In this document: one piece after another, positions 52,827 through 60,979 of the stretch
How positions within the stretch are numbered: position 1 is the stretch's first letter
How the letters are laid out: each line of letters opens with the position of its first letter
Source of the DNA: Bradyrhizobium sp. 1
GTDB taxonomy: Bacteria; Pseudomonadota; Alphaproteobacteria; Rhizobiales; Xanthobacteraceae
Reading direction: 5' to 3'
Length of the DNA: 64,000 bases
Assembly: GCF_023073315.1 (NCBI RefSeq)
Contig: NZ_JADPJH010000033.1
Coordinates: 416,794-480,793, forward strand
Made by a program: the position numbers and the translations under genes
The notes under the pieces: model-generated
Told to the model about the DNA's origin: nothing
The model's database searches: none
What the model saw: the letters and a program-made list of their open reading frames with translations, nothing else

Positions 52827-54331
52827 TGCAGCAACTCGCAGGCGCCGGATACCCAGACCTGGCGCAATGCGTGGAAATCGGTCTTGCCTGACGAGGTCAC
52901 CGGCCAGTGCGGTGGCACGGCAAAGCGGCGCGGAATCTTGTAGAGCGGCAAGCTCACGCGGGCATGGCTGATCAGATCGGAAGACACTATGCCCGCATCC
53001 GGACCGAGCCTAAGCAGCGCCACCAGCCGCTCGCCCCGACGTTCGTCGGTGACACCCAGAACCCCTGCCGCGACCACGGCAGGATGTCCCTCGAGCACAC
53101 GCTCGATCTCCTCCGGGTGAACATTCTTACCAGCTGTGATGATCATGCGGCTGGCACGGCCGGCGAGTCGCAGGAAGCCGCGCTTGTCGAGCATGCCGAT
53201 GTCGCCGACCGATACCGCATCGCCATGACGTGGCAGCAGCGTTTCGCTTCCGCAGGCATACTCCATGAAGAGGAATGGACTGGCGACGAATACGCGACCG
53301 GTTGCTCCAGGAGGAAGGCATCGCCCTAAATGGTCGCGGATGGTGAGACGGACAGCCGGGAACGGACGCCCGACGGAGTCCGATGGGACGTCCTCGTCGT
53401 CCTTCGCCACGGTAACGAAGCTCAACTCGGAGGCGCCGTAGAACTCGGAGAAACGCGCCGCCGGAAACTGCTGTCGCATTTCGGCAAGCGCGCGACCTTG
53501 CCATTTTGCACCGGACGACAACATCCACCGCACGGATGCGAATGGCGCCAGGCCATCGCGCATGGCAGCCTCGATCATCATTTCAAGTTGCGTGGGCACG
53601 CCATAGATCACACTCACCCCGTGCGATACGATCAGACGGTTGACGAGATTGGGCCGGAACTGCCGACAGAGAATCACGGTCGCCCCGACATACAGCCCGT
53701 GCGCAAGGCTGTAGAGAAACAGCGAATGGGTGAGCGCGCCAGGCGCGAGAACGACGTCGCCCGCCCCGATGTCGAACTCGCAATCCCCCGCCCGAAAACT
53801 CTCGATCCACGATCGATGGTGGCGACGATATCCTTTTGGCGTGCCGGTGGATCCCGAGGTGAAGCCGACATAGAACGGCGTCAGCGGATCGGGCTCGGCT
53901 ATCGCCGCCGACGACGGACTGGCGCCAATGGCATCCGCCACGGACTCGAATGGGCCATGAGGATCGACAACGGCCAGTGCCGCCGTCCCACTGGCCGATG
54001 TTGCATCGTCACTCACGACGATCCCCGGCGCCAGCGCTGCGATTGCGAGCCGCGCCGTCTCCGTCGGCCAGGACGGATCGAGAATCTGTGCTTCCCGCCC
54101 CGCGCGACAGGCTGCGAGAAACAATAGTACCAGTGCCGGCCCGTTGGGCAGATGCAAGGCGACGCCGCGCCCTACCGGCACCGCCTTCGCCAAATGTGCG
54201 GCCAGGCGATTTACGGCCTGATCGAGATCTTTCCAGCTCACTGCATGGTTGTCGCAAACGACGGCCGGTCGGTCGGGCGTTTCGCGGGCATGCCGCGGCA
54301 ACGTCGCAGCGATGGTGGAGGCGCTGGTCAT
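52823..54331 (-). CDS. AMP-forming acyl-CoA ligase linked to BioY (YhfT-like)
   Basis: A 502-residue ANL ligase: FYVGFTSGSTGTPKGYRRHH, MLSSGAKWQG, EFYGASELSFV, SVGDIGMLDKRGFLRLAGRASRMIITAGKNVHPEEIE and a C-terminal VTSSGKTDFHAL lysine context. The GASE segment, in place of GxTE, sets it apart from the beta-oxidation ligases of this window. It overlaps bioY by four bases and the thiolase by four, so the three are translationally coupled. A biotin-precursor acid such as pimelate is a possible substrate (inference); bioY neighbourhood is the only support. Confidence 0.86.
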   Translation of the reverse strand: MTSASTIAATLPRHARETPDRPAVVCDNHAVSWKDLDQAVNRLAAHLAKAVPVGRGVALHLPNGPALVLLFLAACRAGREAQILDPSWPTETARLAIAALAPGIVVSDDATSASGTAALAVVDPHGPFESVADAIGASPSSAAIAEPDPLTPFYVGFTSGSTGTPKGYRRHHRSWIESFRAGDCEFDIGAGDVVLAPGALTHSLFLYSLAHGLYVGATVILCRQFRPNLVNRLIVSHGVSVIYGVPTQLEMMIEAAMRDGLAPFASVRWMLSSGAKWQGRALAEMRQQFPAARFSEFYGASELSFVTVAKDDEDVPSDSVGRPFPAVRLTIRDHLGRCLPPGATGRVFVASPFLFMEYACGSETLLPRHGDAVSVGDIGMLDKRGFLRLAGRASRMIITAGKNVHPEEIERVLEGHPAVVAAGVLGVTDERRGERLVALLRLGPDAGIVSSDLISHARVSLPLYKIPRRFAVPPHWPVTSSGKTDFHALRQVWVSGACELLQ

Positions 54332-54882
54332 GAACGGCTGACGATTGCAGCCGGATAATTCCGGTGCGACGCCTCCGCCACAAATGCGGTGGCCAACGCC
54401 TTCAAAAGATCGCCCGGCACGAACACCGCGATTGCAGCCAAGGCTTGCGGCAAGCTCATCCTTGCCATCGCCATCAGGCCAAGAATGCCGCAGGCATACT
54501 CCACCACGATGCCGCCCGTGATCGCGGCACCGAGCGCCGCCGCGAATACCGGCAGGGTCTTCAGCCGCGCCATCACGAGACCCGACGCAAAGGCCGCGGG
54601 CGTAAAGCCCAGAAGGAAACCGACCGACGGCCCGAAAAGCACGCCGAGCCCACCGCGTCCGCCCGACAGCAGCGGCGCTCCGAGCAGCACCACAAACAGA
54701 AATAGCAGGACCGCAAGCGCACCATGGCGGGGGCCGAGGACAATTCCGGCCAGCATGACGCCGAGCGTCTGGGCGGTTACCGGCACACCCATGGCGATCG
54801 GTAAGACGATGCTGGGCACCATGCCAAGAGCTGCGATGACGGCGGCAAGCAGGGCGATTCGAACGATGGCGCGGGAGTCCAC
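54328..54882 (-). CDS. bioY: Biotin transporter BioY (ECF S-component)
   Basis: A 184-residue membrane protein with about six hydrophobic segments. Family motifs include AALGMVPSIVLPIAMGVPVTAQTLGVMLAGIVLGPRHGA, LLGAPLLSGGRGGLGVLFGPSVGFLLGF and the C-terminal FVPGDLLKA. It binds biotin in the membrane. I prefer the GTG at 54882: AGGAGA lies upstream and the length then matches BioY, whereas the longest frame runs into bioN. bioN and bioM directly upstream supply the energising module. Confidence 0.92.
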   Translation of the reverse strand: MDSRAIVRIALLAAVIAALGMVPSIVLPIAMGVPVTAQTLGVMLAGIVLGPRHGALAVLLFLFVVLLGAPLLSGGRGGLGVLFGPSVGFLLGFTPAAFASGLVMARLKTLPVFAAALGAAITGGIVVEYACGILGLMAMARMSLPQALAAIAVFVPGDLLKALATAFVAEASHRNYPAAIVSRS

Positions 54883-54901
54883 GGGCTGTCTCCTAGAAGG
54901 G

Positions 54902-55519
54902 TTATGAGTGACGATCGGCGCCGGACGGGTCGAAACCGCGCGCGTCGAGCGCTTCGGCGACGCGGTCGGCAAGTTGCAGAATGTCGGCGAGAAAGGCGGC
55001 CACTAGTCTCGGCGGAATACGCCGGTGCGTGCGTACCTTCCAGGCCTCCTCGCGCGCGCGCCACCGCGTCATCAGGACGGGTACGAAACGCAGGACGAGA
55101 GCGACTGCGAGCGCCATCTTGCGCGGATTGACCCCAAGCGGGCGCAGCAAGCGGAGCATCGGCGCCAGCGCTTCCATCAGAGCGCTCATCGTGGTGGTCA
55201 TGCTGACGAGATCAGCCAGCAGAAGCATCGCCAGTAGGCGCATGGTGACGACGACACCGGCATTCCAACCACCCGACGCGGCCTGCACACCGCCGATTAC
55301 CACAAGTAGCGGCAGCAAGGGCCGCAGCAACTTCACGCGTGCCATGCCGACGTGGCCGAAGCCAGCATAAACCATGGCAATCACGGCCAGGGCCCCCACC
55401 AGAATTCGGCAGTCGCCGACCGGTAGCAAGAGCACACTGAGGAGGGCAAGACCCGCAAGCTTGACGCCGGCTGGTACGCGGTGCAGCCAGGTCTGTGGCG
55501 TGAAGGCGTCGCTCATCAT
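54902..55519 (-). CDS. bioN: Biotin ECF transporter transmembrane protein BioN (EcfT)
   Basis: A 205-residue EcfT-family membrane protein. Several hydrophobic helices are followed by the coupling helices with the arginine-containing motifs (VLRFVPVLMTRWRAREEAWKVR and VAEALDARGFDP; the latter matches the ARG signature of EcfT). It joins BioM and BioY into the tripartite biotin importer. It overlaps bioM by four bases. Confidence 0.92.
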   Translation of the reverse strand: MMSDAFTPQTWLHRVPAGVKLAGLALLSVLLLPVGDCRILVGALAVIAMVYAGFGHVGMARVKLLRPLLPLLVVIGGVQAASGGWNAGVVVTMRLLAMLLLADLVSMTTTMSALMEALAPMLRLLRPLGVNPRKMALAVALVLRFVPVLMTRWRAREEAWKVRTHRRIPPRLVAAFLADILQLADRVAEALDARGFDPSGADRHS

Positions 55520-56286
55520 GACGTTAGGGCGTCCCCCGCCCCGACGATTGTTGCCTGAGCGCGGTAGGCAGGCAGCACTTCGGCAGGCCGGCCATCAAGG
55601 CGAATGTGGCCCGCATCCAGCCAAATTATGCGATCGAACTCCGTGAGCAGCTCGAAGTCATGAGACGCCATCACGATCAGCTGCGGAAGCGCCCTGATCC
55701 TGCGATACAACCGCAATCGCGTCGGCAAGTCGAGACTGGCGAAAGGCTCATCCATCAACAGGATCGACGGCTCTGTTGCGAGTAGCGCCAGGATGCAGAC
55801 AAGCTGCTTCTGGCCGCCGGACAGCTCGTTGACGTTGCAGTCTGCCCATTGGGCGCAGCCGTAACGGTCCAGCAGCGCCATCGCCTGCTGGCGTGCCTGC
55901 GGCGCCGGTATGCCGCGCTCCGTCAGGCCAAAAGCGACCTCCTCGCCAACAGTCGGGAAAATGAGCTGGTGGTCGGGATTCTGAAACAGAAAGCCGACCT
56001 TTGCCGGAAGGCGTTTGCGATGCCGTACGGTATCAAGTCCCGCCACCTCGACGCGCCCTCGCGTTGGCAGGAGCAACCCGTTCATCAGCCGCAACATCGT
56101 GCTTTTGCCGGAACCATTGTCACCGATCAGGCCGATCCGGCGCTCAGCGAGGCAAAGCCCAGAAACCGCAAGAACCTGACGGTCCGCACGCCGGAACTGC
56201 ACTTCGTCGAAGACGATCCCTTCAGCCACCCCACGAGAGCCGTGGCGGCTTTCGCGAGGTGCTTCGCCTCGGACAGTTGCACTCAA
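55516..56286 (-). CDS. bioM: Biotin ECF transporter ATP-binding protein BioM (EcfA)
   Basis: A 256-residue ABC ATPase with Walker A GDNGSGKST (about residues 55-63), Q-loop VGFLFQNPDHQLIFPTVGEEVAFGL (the ECF-type Q-loop), signature NELSGGQKQLV, Walker B ILLMDEPFASLD and H-loop MASHDFE. It powers BioNY. The first 20 or so residues are an unusual polar leader, so a slightly later start is possible. The gene starts 24 bases after panC. No BioR-type TTATnnATAA box was seen near it. Confidence 0.92.
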   Translation of the reverse strand: MSATVRGEAPRESRHGSRGVAEGIVFDEVQFRRADRQVLAVSGLCLAERRIGLIGDNGSGKSTMLRLMNGLLLPTRGRVEVAGLDTVRHRKRLPAKVGFLFQNPDHQLIFPTVGEEVAFGLTERGIPAPQARQQAMALLDRYGCAQWADCNVNELSGGQKQLVCILALLATEPSILLMDEPFASLDLPTRLRLYRRIRALPQLIVMASHDFELLTEFDRIIWLDAGHIRLDGRPAEVLPAYRAQATIVGAGDALTS

Positions 56287-56310
56287 GACCTCTCCTTCGC
56301 CTCCGCCGCG

Positions 56311-57159
56311 CTACGGAGTTGGCTGAAGTATCACGTTGTCGATGAGCCTCGTCGCGCCGACATAGGCCCCAACACACAGTGCCGCCGCGCGGTGCAGCGG
56401 GCTTACTGCCGGCTTGAGTGTGTCGCAATCGACCAGCTCAAGGTACTGCAGCTGATCGACCGTTTCCAAATGCCTCTTAGCGATTGCAATCAGCTTGTCC
56501 ACGTTCCGCTCACCCAAGGCGAACTCCTCGGCGGCGGCGAATAGTCCACGACTGATGGCGAGGGCCCTCCGTTGGTCCTCCCCGTTGAGATACCGGTTAC
56601 GGCTGCTCATTGCGAGACGGCCCGCCTCGCGAACCGTCGGTACGATCACGATCTTGATCAGAAGATTGAGATCGATGGCCATTCGACGCACGACCGCACA
56701 CTGCTGAAAATCCTTCTGTCCGAAGAACGCGACGTCCGGCTGCACCATATTGAACAGCTTGCATACAACCGTCGCGACCCCTCGAAAATGTCCCGGCCTG
56801 AAAGCTCCACAGAGCGGCTTCGCGAGCTCGCCCGGCTCGACGAAGGTCTCGAATCGATCAGGATAGATCTCTTGTGACGCCGGCGCGAAGACGATCGCAA
56901 CGCCAGCATCGCGGCACAGTTTTTCATCGCGCTGGAAGTCGCGCGGATACGTGCTGAGATCCTCGTTTGGCCCGAACTGAGTGGGATTGACGAAGATGCT
57001 AACCACGGTGACGTCGCATTGCGCCCGGCTGGCCTCAATCAGCGCCAAGTGGCCGTCGTGCAGATAGCCCATTGTCGGTACAAATCCGATGCGTTTGTCA
57101 GCTCTGCGATGCTCTGTAAGAGCGCAGCGAAGCTCGGCGACTGTCGTGATCGTCTGCAT
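56311..57159 (-). CDS. panC: Pantothenate synthetase
   Basis: A 282-residue PanC. HIGH-like motif GYLHDGHLALI follows FVPTMG; then VSIFVNPTQFGPNEDL, FFGQKDFQQ (the ATP/pantoate-site GxKDxQQ) and the KMSKS-like SSRNRYL. It joins pantoate and beta-alanine with ATP to form pantothenate, the CoA precursor, in the cytosol. It lies two bases from panB and 24 from bioM, so vitamin B5 synthesis and biotin uptake appear to share an mRNA. Confidence 0.95.
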   Translation of the reverse strand: MQTITTVAELRCALTEHRRADKRIGFVPTMGYLHDGHLALIEASRAQCDVTVVSIFVNPTQFGPNEDLSTYPRDFQRDEKLCRDAGVAIVFAPASQEIYPDRFETFVEPGELAKPLCGAFRPGHFRGVATVVCKLFNMVQPDVAFFGQKDFQQCAVVRRMAIDLNLLIKIVIVPTVREAGRLAMSSRNRYLNGEDQRRALAISRGLFAAAEEFALGERNVDKLIAIAKRHLETVDQLQYLELVDCDTLKPAVSPLHRAAALCVGAYVGATRLIDNVILQPTP

Positions 57160-57161
57160 TG

Positions 57162-58043
57162 TTACCCTTCACAGGTTCGATTGGAAGGCACCCAGTTCGC
57201 AATCGTCTCACCGATGCCCTCGGGAAGCCGATAGGATTCTTGTGGTGCTGGGAATGTACCGTCGCGGACATCGGCAACCCAGCGTGACAGCGCCTCCTGC
57301 AACACTCGAAAGCCGTCTGCGTAGGTACGAACGAACTTCGGCACATGGCCTTCAATCAAGCCGAGCACGTCGTGGAACACCAACACCTGCCCCGAACAAC
57401 CGGGACCTGCGCCAATCCCAATGGTAGGTATCGTTAGCGTTTCTGTCGCTCGCGCAGCGAGCTCGGCCGGGATACCTTCCAGGACCAGAGCGAAGCAGCC
57501 GGCCTCCTGCAGGCGATGGGCGTCGTCGAGCAGGCGCACGGCATCCTCGGCCTTGCGGCCCTGAACTTTGAATCCACCCATTGCATTGACGCTCTGCGGG
57601 GTCAGGCCGAGATGACCCATTACCGGAATCTCGCATTCGACCAGGGCACGTATCATTTCGACGCGTTTGGATCCGCCCTCGAGCTTTACGGCGTCAGCGC
57701 CACGCTGCAAGAAGCCTCCGGCATTGCGTATCGTGTCCGCTCGACTGAGATGAAAGCTCAGAAATGGCATATCGGCCACGAGCAAAGCTCGAGGTTTCAC
57801 ACGTGCCACCGCCTCGAGATGGTGATTCATCATCGCGATGCTGACCGGCAACGTATTGTCGAATCCGAGGCAGACGTTGCCGACGCTGTCTCCGACAAGG
57901 ATCATATCCACGATCGGATCCGCGATGCGTGCGGTGACCGCATCATAGGCGGTCGTCATAACGAGGCGTCGCCTCTCCTCCTTCCACAGCTGCAGCGTTG
58001 GAAGCGTGACCCGCTCAACCGTGCCTTTCGGGGTGTGGCTCAT
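57162..58043 (-). CDS. panB: 3-methyl-2-oxobutanoate hydroxymethyltransferase
   Basis: A 293-residue PanB with the TIM-barrel motifs MTTAYDAVTARIADPIVDMILVGDSVGNVCLGFDNT (Mg-binding Asp in VGDS), VADMPF, VKLEGG (metal/substrate Glu), VMGHLGLTPQSVN and GIGAGPGCSGQVLVFHD. It transfers a hydroxymethyl group from methylene-tetrahydrofolate to ketoisovalerate. It follows panD by 24 bases and precedes panC by two. Confidence 0.95.
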   Translation of the reverse strand: MSHTPKGTVERVTLPTLQLWKEERRRLVMTTAYDAVTARIADPIVDMILVGDSVGNVCLGFDNTLPVSIAMMNHHLEAVARVKPRALLVADMPFLSFHLSRADTIRNAGGFLQRGADAVKLEGGSKRVEMIRALVECEIPVMGHLGLTPQSVNAMGGFKVQGRKAEDAVRLLDDAHRLQEAGCFALVLEGIPAELAARATETLTIPTIGIGAGPGCSGQVLVFHDVLGLIEGHVPKFVRTYADGFRVLQEALSRWVADVRDGTFPAPQESYRLPEGIGETIANWVPSNRTCEG

Positions 58044-58067
58044 CTTCGCTCCCTGTGTCGGTCTGCC

Positions 58068-58523
58068 TTAGTTCGAGTCAGCGGTTCGCAGAGGTATAGG
58101 CTTCACCTCGCCTTCCTCACCAAGGATTTCAAAGCAATAGCGCTCGGCACCATCGCGAGTGACTGAGTAGGTCATGCGATCGGAAACGTGATTGTCGCGA
58201 TCGAACGTAAGAATTTTTGGTCTCAGCTGCACAATTTGCGCTTCGTCCACGTAGGTCGCACTACAGACGATGATCTGATCGCCGACTTGGCAAGTGCGCG
58301 CTGCAGCGCCGTTGAGGACACAACAACGCGAGCCGGGCTCGCCGAGAATTACGTAAGTCGAAATTCGCGCTCCGGAGTTCTTGTTCCAGATCTCCACGAA
58401 CTCCATCGGAAAAATCCCTGCCTCGCGGCAGTGATGCGGATCGAGAGTAATCGAGCCGTGGTAGTGAAGATTGGCTTCCGTGACACGGATGCCATGAAGT
58501 TTGGCCGCGAGCACTTTTCTCAT
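58068..58523 (-). CDS. panD: Aspartate 1-decarboxylase proenzyme
   Basis: A 151-residue PanD. The self-cleavage Gly23-Ser24 is in NLHYHGSITLD, Lys8 in VLAAKLHGIRVT, and the conserved YVILGEPGSRCCVLNGAAART segment is present. After processing, the pyruvoyl-containing chain makes beta-alanine from aspartate. The protein is about 25-30 residues longer than the E. coli type; the tail after ILTFDRDN has no recognised domain. It is the first gene of the pan-bio operon. A TTGACA at 58592-58597 with a poor -10 is a possible promoter. Confidence 0.93.
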   Translation of the reverse strand: MRKVLAAKLHGIRVTEANLHYHGSITLDPHHCREAGIFPMEFVEIWNKNSGARISTYVILGEPGSRCCVLNGAAARTCQVGDQIIVCSATYVDEAQIVQLRPKILTFDRDNHVSDRMTYSVTRDGAERYCFEILGEEGEVKPIPLRTADSN

Positions 58524-58548
58524 CTGAACAGTCCATTGATGTTAGCGC

Positions 58549-58565
58549 CCATGGCGGAGCCATGG
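58549..58565. repeat. Inverted repeat before panD
   Basis: CCATGG-CGGAG-CCATGG, 26 bases upstream of the panD start, could fold in the leader of the pan-bio mRNA or bind a dimeric regulator. Each arm is itself a palindrome. Confidence 0.35.
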
Positions 58566-58764
58566 ATTTCCTAAAGACGGCAGTAGAAAAATGTCAACGG
58601 CCAGCAGGTAAAAGAAAGATGCGACTTCAAAACCGCGGATCAGCACTTCAAATCATCCAATGGTCGCGCGATCATTGAGCCATAACTTCCAGCTCTCATC
58701 CGGACTGATTCTTTTTCGCGACGGCCTGATGCGGCGCCTGCAAAAATCATGGTCGCGCGCACGT

Positions 58765-60915
58765 TCAATCTGGGCGGTTCCTTCGCCTGCCCTCAATAAG
58801 ATCGAGAACCGCTCGGGCTGCCTCGAGTACATTCGTGCCCGGTCCAAATATGGCAGCCACGCCGGCACGGAATAGCTCATCGTAATCCTGGCGGGGGACA
58901 ACTCCGCCGCAAACGACGATGATGCGCCTTCCGCCGGCTTTCAGCTCCTTCACGACCTGCGGAATGAGCGTTTTGTGGCCGGCGGCTAGCGACGAAATGC
59001 CCAGCACATGCACGCCAGCGCGAACTGCCATCGCGGCCGCTTCTGCCGGCGTCTGGAACAACGGGCCGGCAATCACATCGAAACCGACATCTCCGAACGC
59101 GGACGCAATAACCTTTGCGCCTCGATCATGCCCGTCCTGGCCAAGCTTTGCGATCATGATCTTAGGCTGCACTCCCATCGCCAGGGAGACTTCGCGGACC
59201 CGAGACACCAGATTGGTGAACTCGGGGTCGTCGCCATAGGCAGAGCCGTACACGTTGGAGACAACGACCGGGACCGCCTCGTGGTTGCCGAAAGCCTTTC
59301 GCAATGCGTCGGACATCTCACCGATCGTGGCGCGAAATCTGGCGGCTTCCGTCGCCACCTCTAGCAAGTTGCCCTCGCCCGTTTGGGCCACACGCGTCAG
59401 CGCGGCCAACGCTGCCTCGACCTTTTTCGAATTTCGGCTATCCCTGACTTCCGTCAGACGTCGGATCTGTGACGCACGAACAGAGGAATTGTCGATCTCC
59501 AGGATTTCGATCGGTTCTTCCTGTTCGAGCCGATAGCGATTTACTCCGACGATCACCTGATCTCCGCGATCGATGGCGGCCTGTTTACGCGTCGCCGATT
59601 CTTCGATCAGCCGTTTGGGCCAACCGGTCACGATCGCGCGAGCCATCCCCCCCATTCTTTCGACCTCCTCCATGAGCTGCCAGGCCTCACTGGCTAGATC
59701 GTCTGTCAGGCGCTCGATGTAGTAGGATCCTGCAAGAGGATCGACGACGTCGGTCACTCCGGTCTCATGCTGAAGTATCAATTGGGTATTGCGAGCGACC
59801 CGCGCCGAGAATTCGGTTGGCAACGCAATCGCCTCATCGAACGAGTTCGTATGTAAGGACTGTGTCCCACCCAGCACAGCGGCCAATGCCTCGTAAGCGG
59901 TCCGCACGATGTTGTTATACGGATCTTGCTCCTGAAGAGACACCCCGGACGTCTGACAGTGCGTGCGAAGTATCAATGATGACGGCTTCTTGGGTTTGAA
60001 TTCTGCCATCACACGCGACCAAATGAGCCGCGCCGCCCTCAGCTTCGCGGCTTCCATGAAGAAGTTCATTCCGATCGCAAAAAAGAACGAAAGCCGTCCG
60101 GCAAAATCGTCGACATTGAGCCCCTTGGCAAGCGCCGATCGGACGTATTCACGTCCATCAGCTAGCGTAAAAGCAAGCTCCTGCACGAGTGTCGCTCCAG
60201 CCTCCTGCATGTGATAGCCGGAGATCGATATCGAATTGAACCGGGGCATATGCTGTGCCGTATACGCAATTATGTCGGCGATGATACGCATCGACGGCTG
60301 CGGTGGATAGATGTAGGTGTTTCGAACCATGAACTCCTTGAGGATGTCATTCTGGATCGTGCCGGACAGCAATTCCCGAGGAACGCCTTGCTCTTCGCCA
60401 GCGACGATGAAGGTTGCCATTATGGGAATTACTGCGCCGTTCATGGTCATCGAGACGGATGTTTCCCCGAGCGGAATCCCATTGAAGAGGATTTTCATGT
60501 CTTCGACTGAATCGACGGCGACGCCAGCTTTGCCGACGTCCCCTATGACGCGCGGATGATCCGAGTCGTAACCGCGGTGGGTAGCCAGATCGAACGCGAC
60601 CGATAAGCCCTTTTGTCCGGATGCCAGTGCTGCGCGATAAAAGGCATTCGACGCCTCTGCGGTTGAGAACCCGGCATACTGCCTAATTGTCCACGCCCTG
60701 CCGGCATACATCGTGGCGCGCGGCCCCCGGACGTACGGCCACATTCCTGGCAACGAATCCAGGTGCCCAATGCCATCCAGGTCCGAAGCCGTGTAGAGAG
60801 GTTTGAGCGCAATGTTCTCTGGCGTTTTTCGTACTAGCCCATTTGGATCGCCCTTCAACTCCTTCTCTGCAATCTTCTTCCACTCGTCAGGGAACACGAT
60901 CATCGTCGTCCTCAT
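58765..60915 (-). CDS. scpA: Methylmalonyl-CoA mutase (large-subunit type, single chain)
   Basis: A 716-residue mutase. The N-terminal TIM-barrel domain has TMYAGRAWTIRQYAGFSTAEASN (substrate site), SVAFDLATHRGYDSD and HCQTSGVSL. The C-terminal B12 domain has KLGQDGHDRGAKVIA (cobalt-binding His of DxHxxG) and GISSLAAGHKTLIP. It isomerises methylmalonyl-CoA to succinyl-CoA. An ATG at 60903 with GAGGA five bases upstream is an alternative start. The gene reads visibly less GC-rich than the adjacent pccA, hinting at separate histories. It completes propionyl-CoA disposal with PCC; the epimerase is not in the window. Confidence 0.93.
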   Translation of the reverse strand: MRTTMIVFPDEWKKIAEKELKGDPNGLVRKTPENIALKPLYTASDLDGIGHLDSLPGMWPYVRGPRATMYAGRAWTIRQYAGFSTAEASNAFYRAALASGQKGLSVAFDLATHRGYDSDHPRVIGDVGKAGVAVDSVEDMKILFNGIPLGETSVSMTMNGAVIPIMATFIVAGEEQGVPRELLSGTIQNDILKEFMVRNTYIYPPQPSMRIIADIIAYTAQHMPRFNSISISGYHMQEAGATLVQELAFTLADGREYVRSALAKGLNVDDFAGRLSFFFAIGMNFFMEAAKLRAARLIWSRVMAEFKPKKPSSLILRTHCQTSGVSLQEQDPYNNIVRTAYEALAAVLGGTQSLHTNSFDEAIALPTEFSARVARNTQLILQHETGVTDVVDPLAGSYYIERLTDDLASEAWQLMEEVERMGGMARAIVTGWPKRLIEESATRKQAAIDRGDQVIVGVNRYRLEQEEPIEILEIDNSSVRASQIRRLTEVRDSRNSKKVEAALAALTRVAQTGEGNLLEVATEAARFRATIGEMSDALRKAFGNHEAVPVVVSNVYGSAYGDDPEFTNLVSRVREVSLAMGVQPKIMIAKLGQDGHDRGAKVIASAFGDVGFDVIAGPLFQTPAEAAAMAVRAGVHVLGISSLAAGHKTLIPQVVKELKAGGRRIIVVCGGVVPRQDYDELFRAGVAAIFGPGTNVLEAARAVLDLIEGRRRNRPD

Positions 60916-60979
60916 CTAGGCGCTGCCTGACAGCCCCATCCTCGATCCTTGGCGGTTAGGCTGCCGTCGCTGGCGTGAC

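Noticed and set aside
56287..58764. Search for a BioR box (TTATnnATAA type) around bioM and panD
   Set aside because: No such sequence was found in the gaps between panD, panB, panC and bioM or upstream of panD, so BioR control is not claimed.
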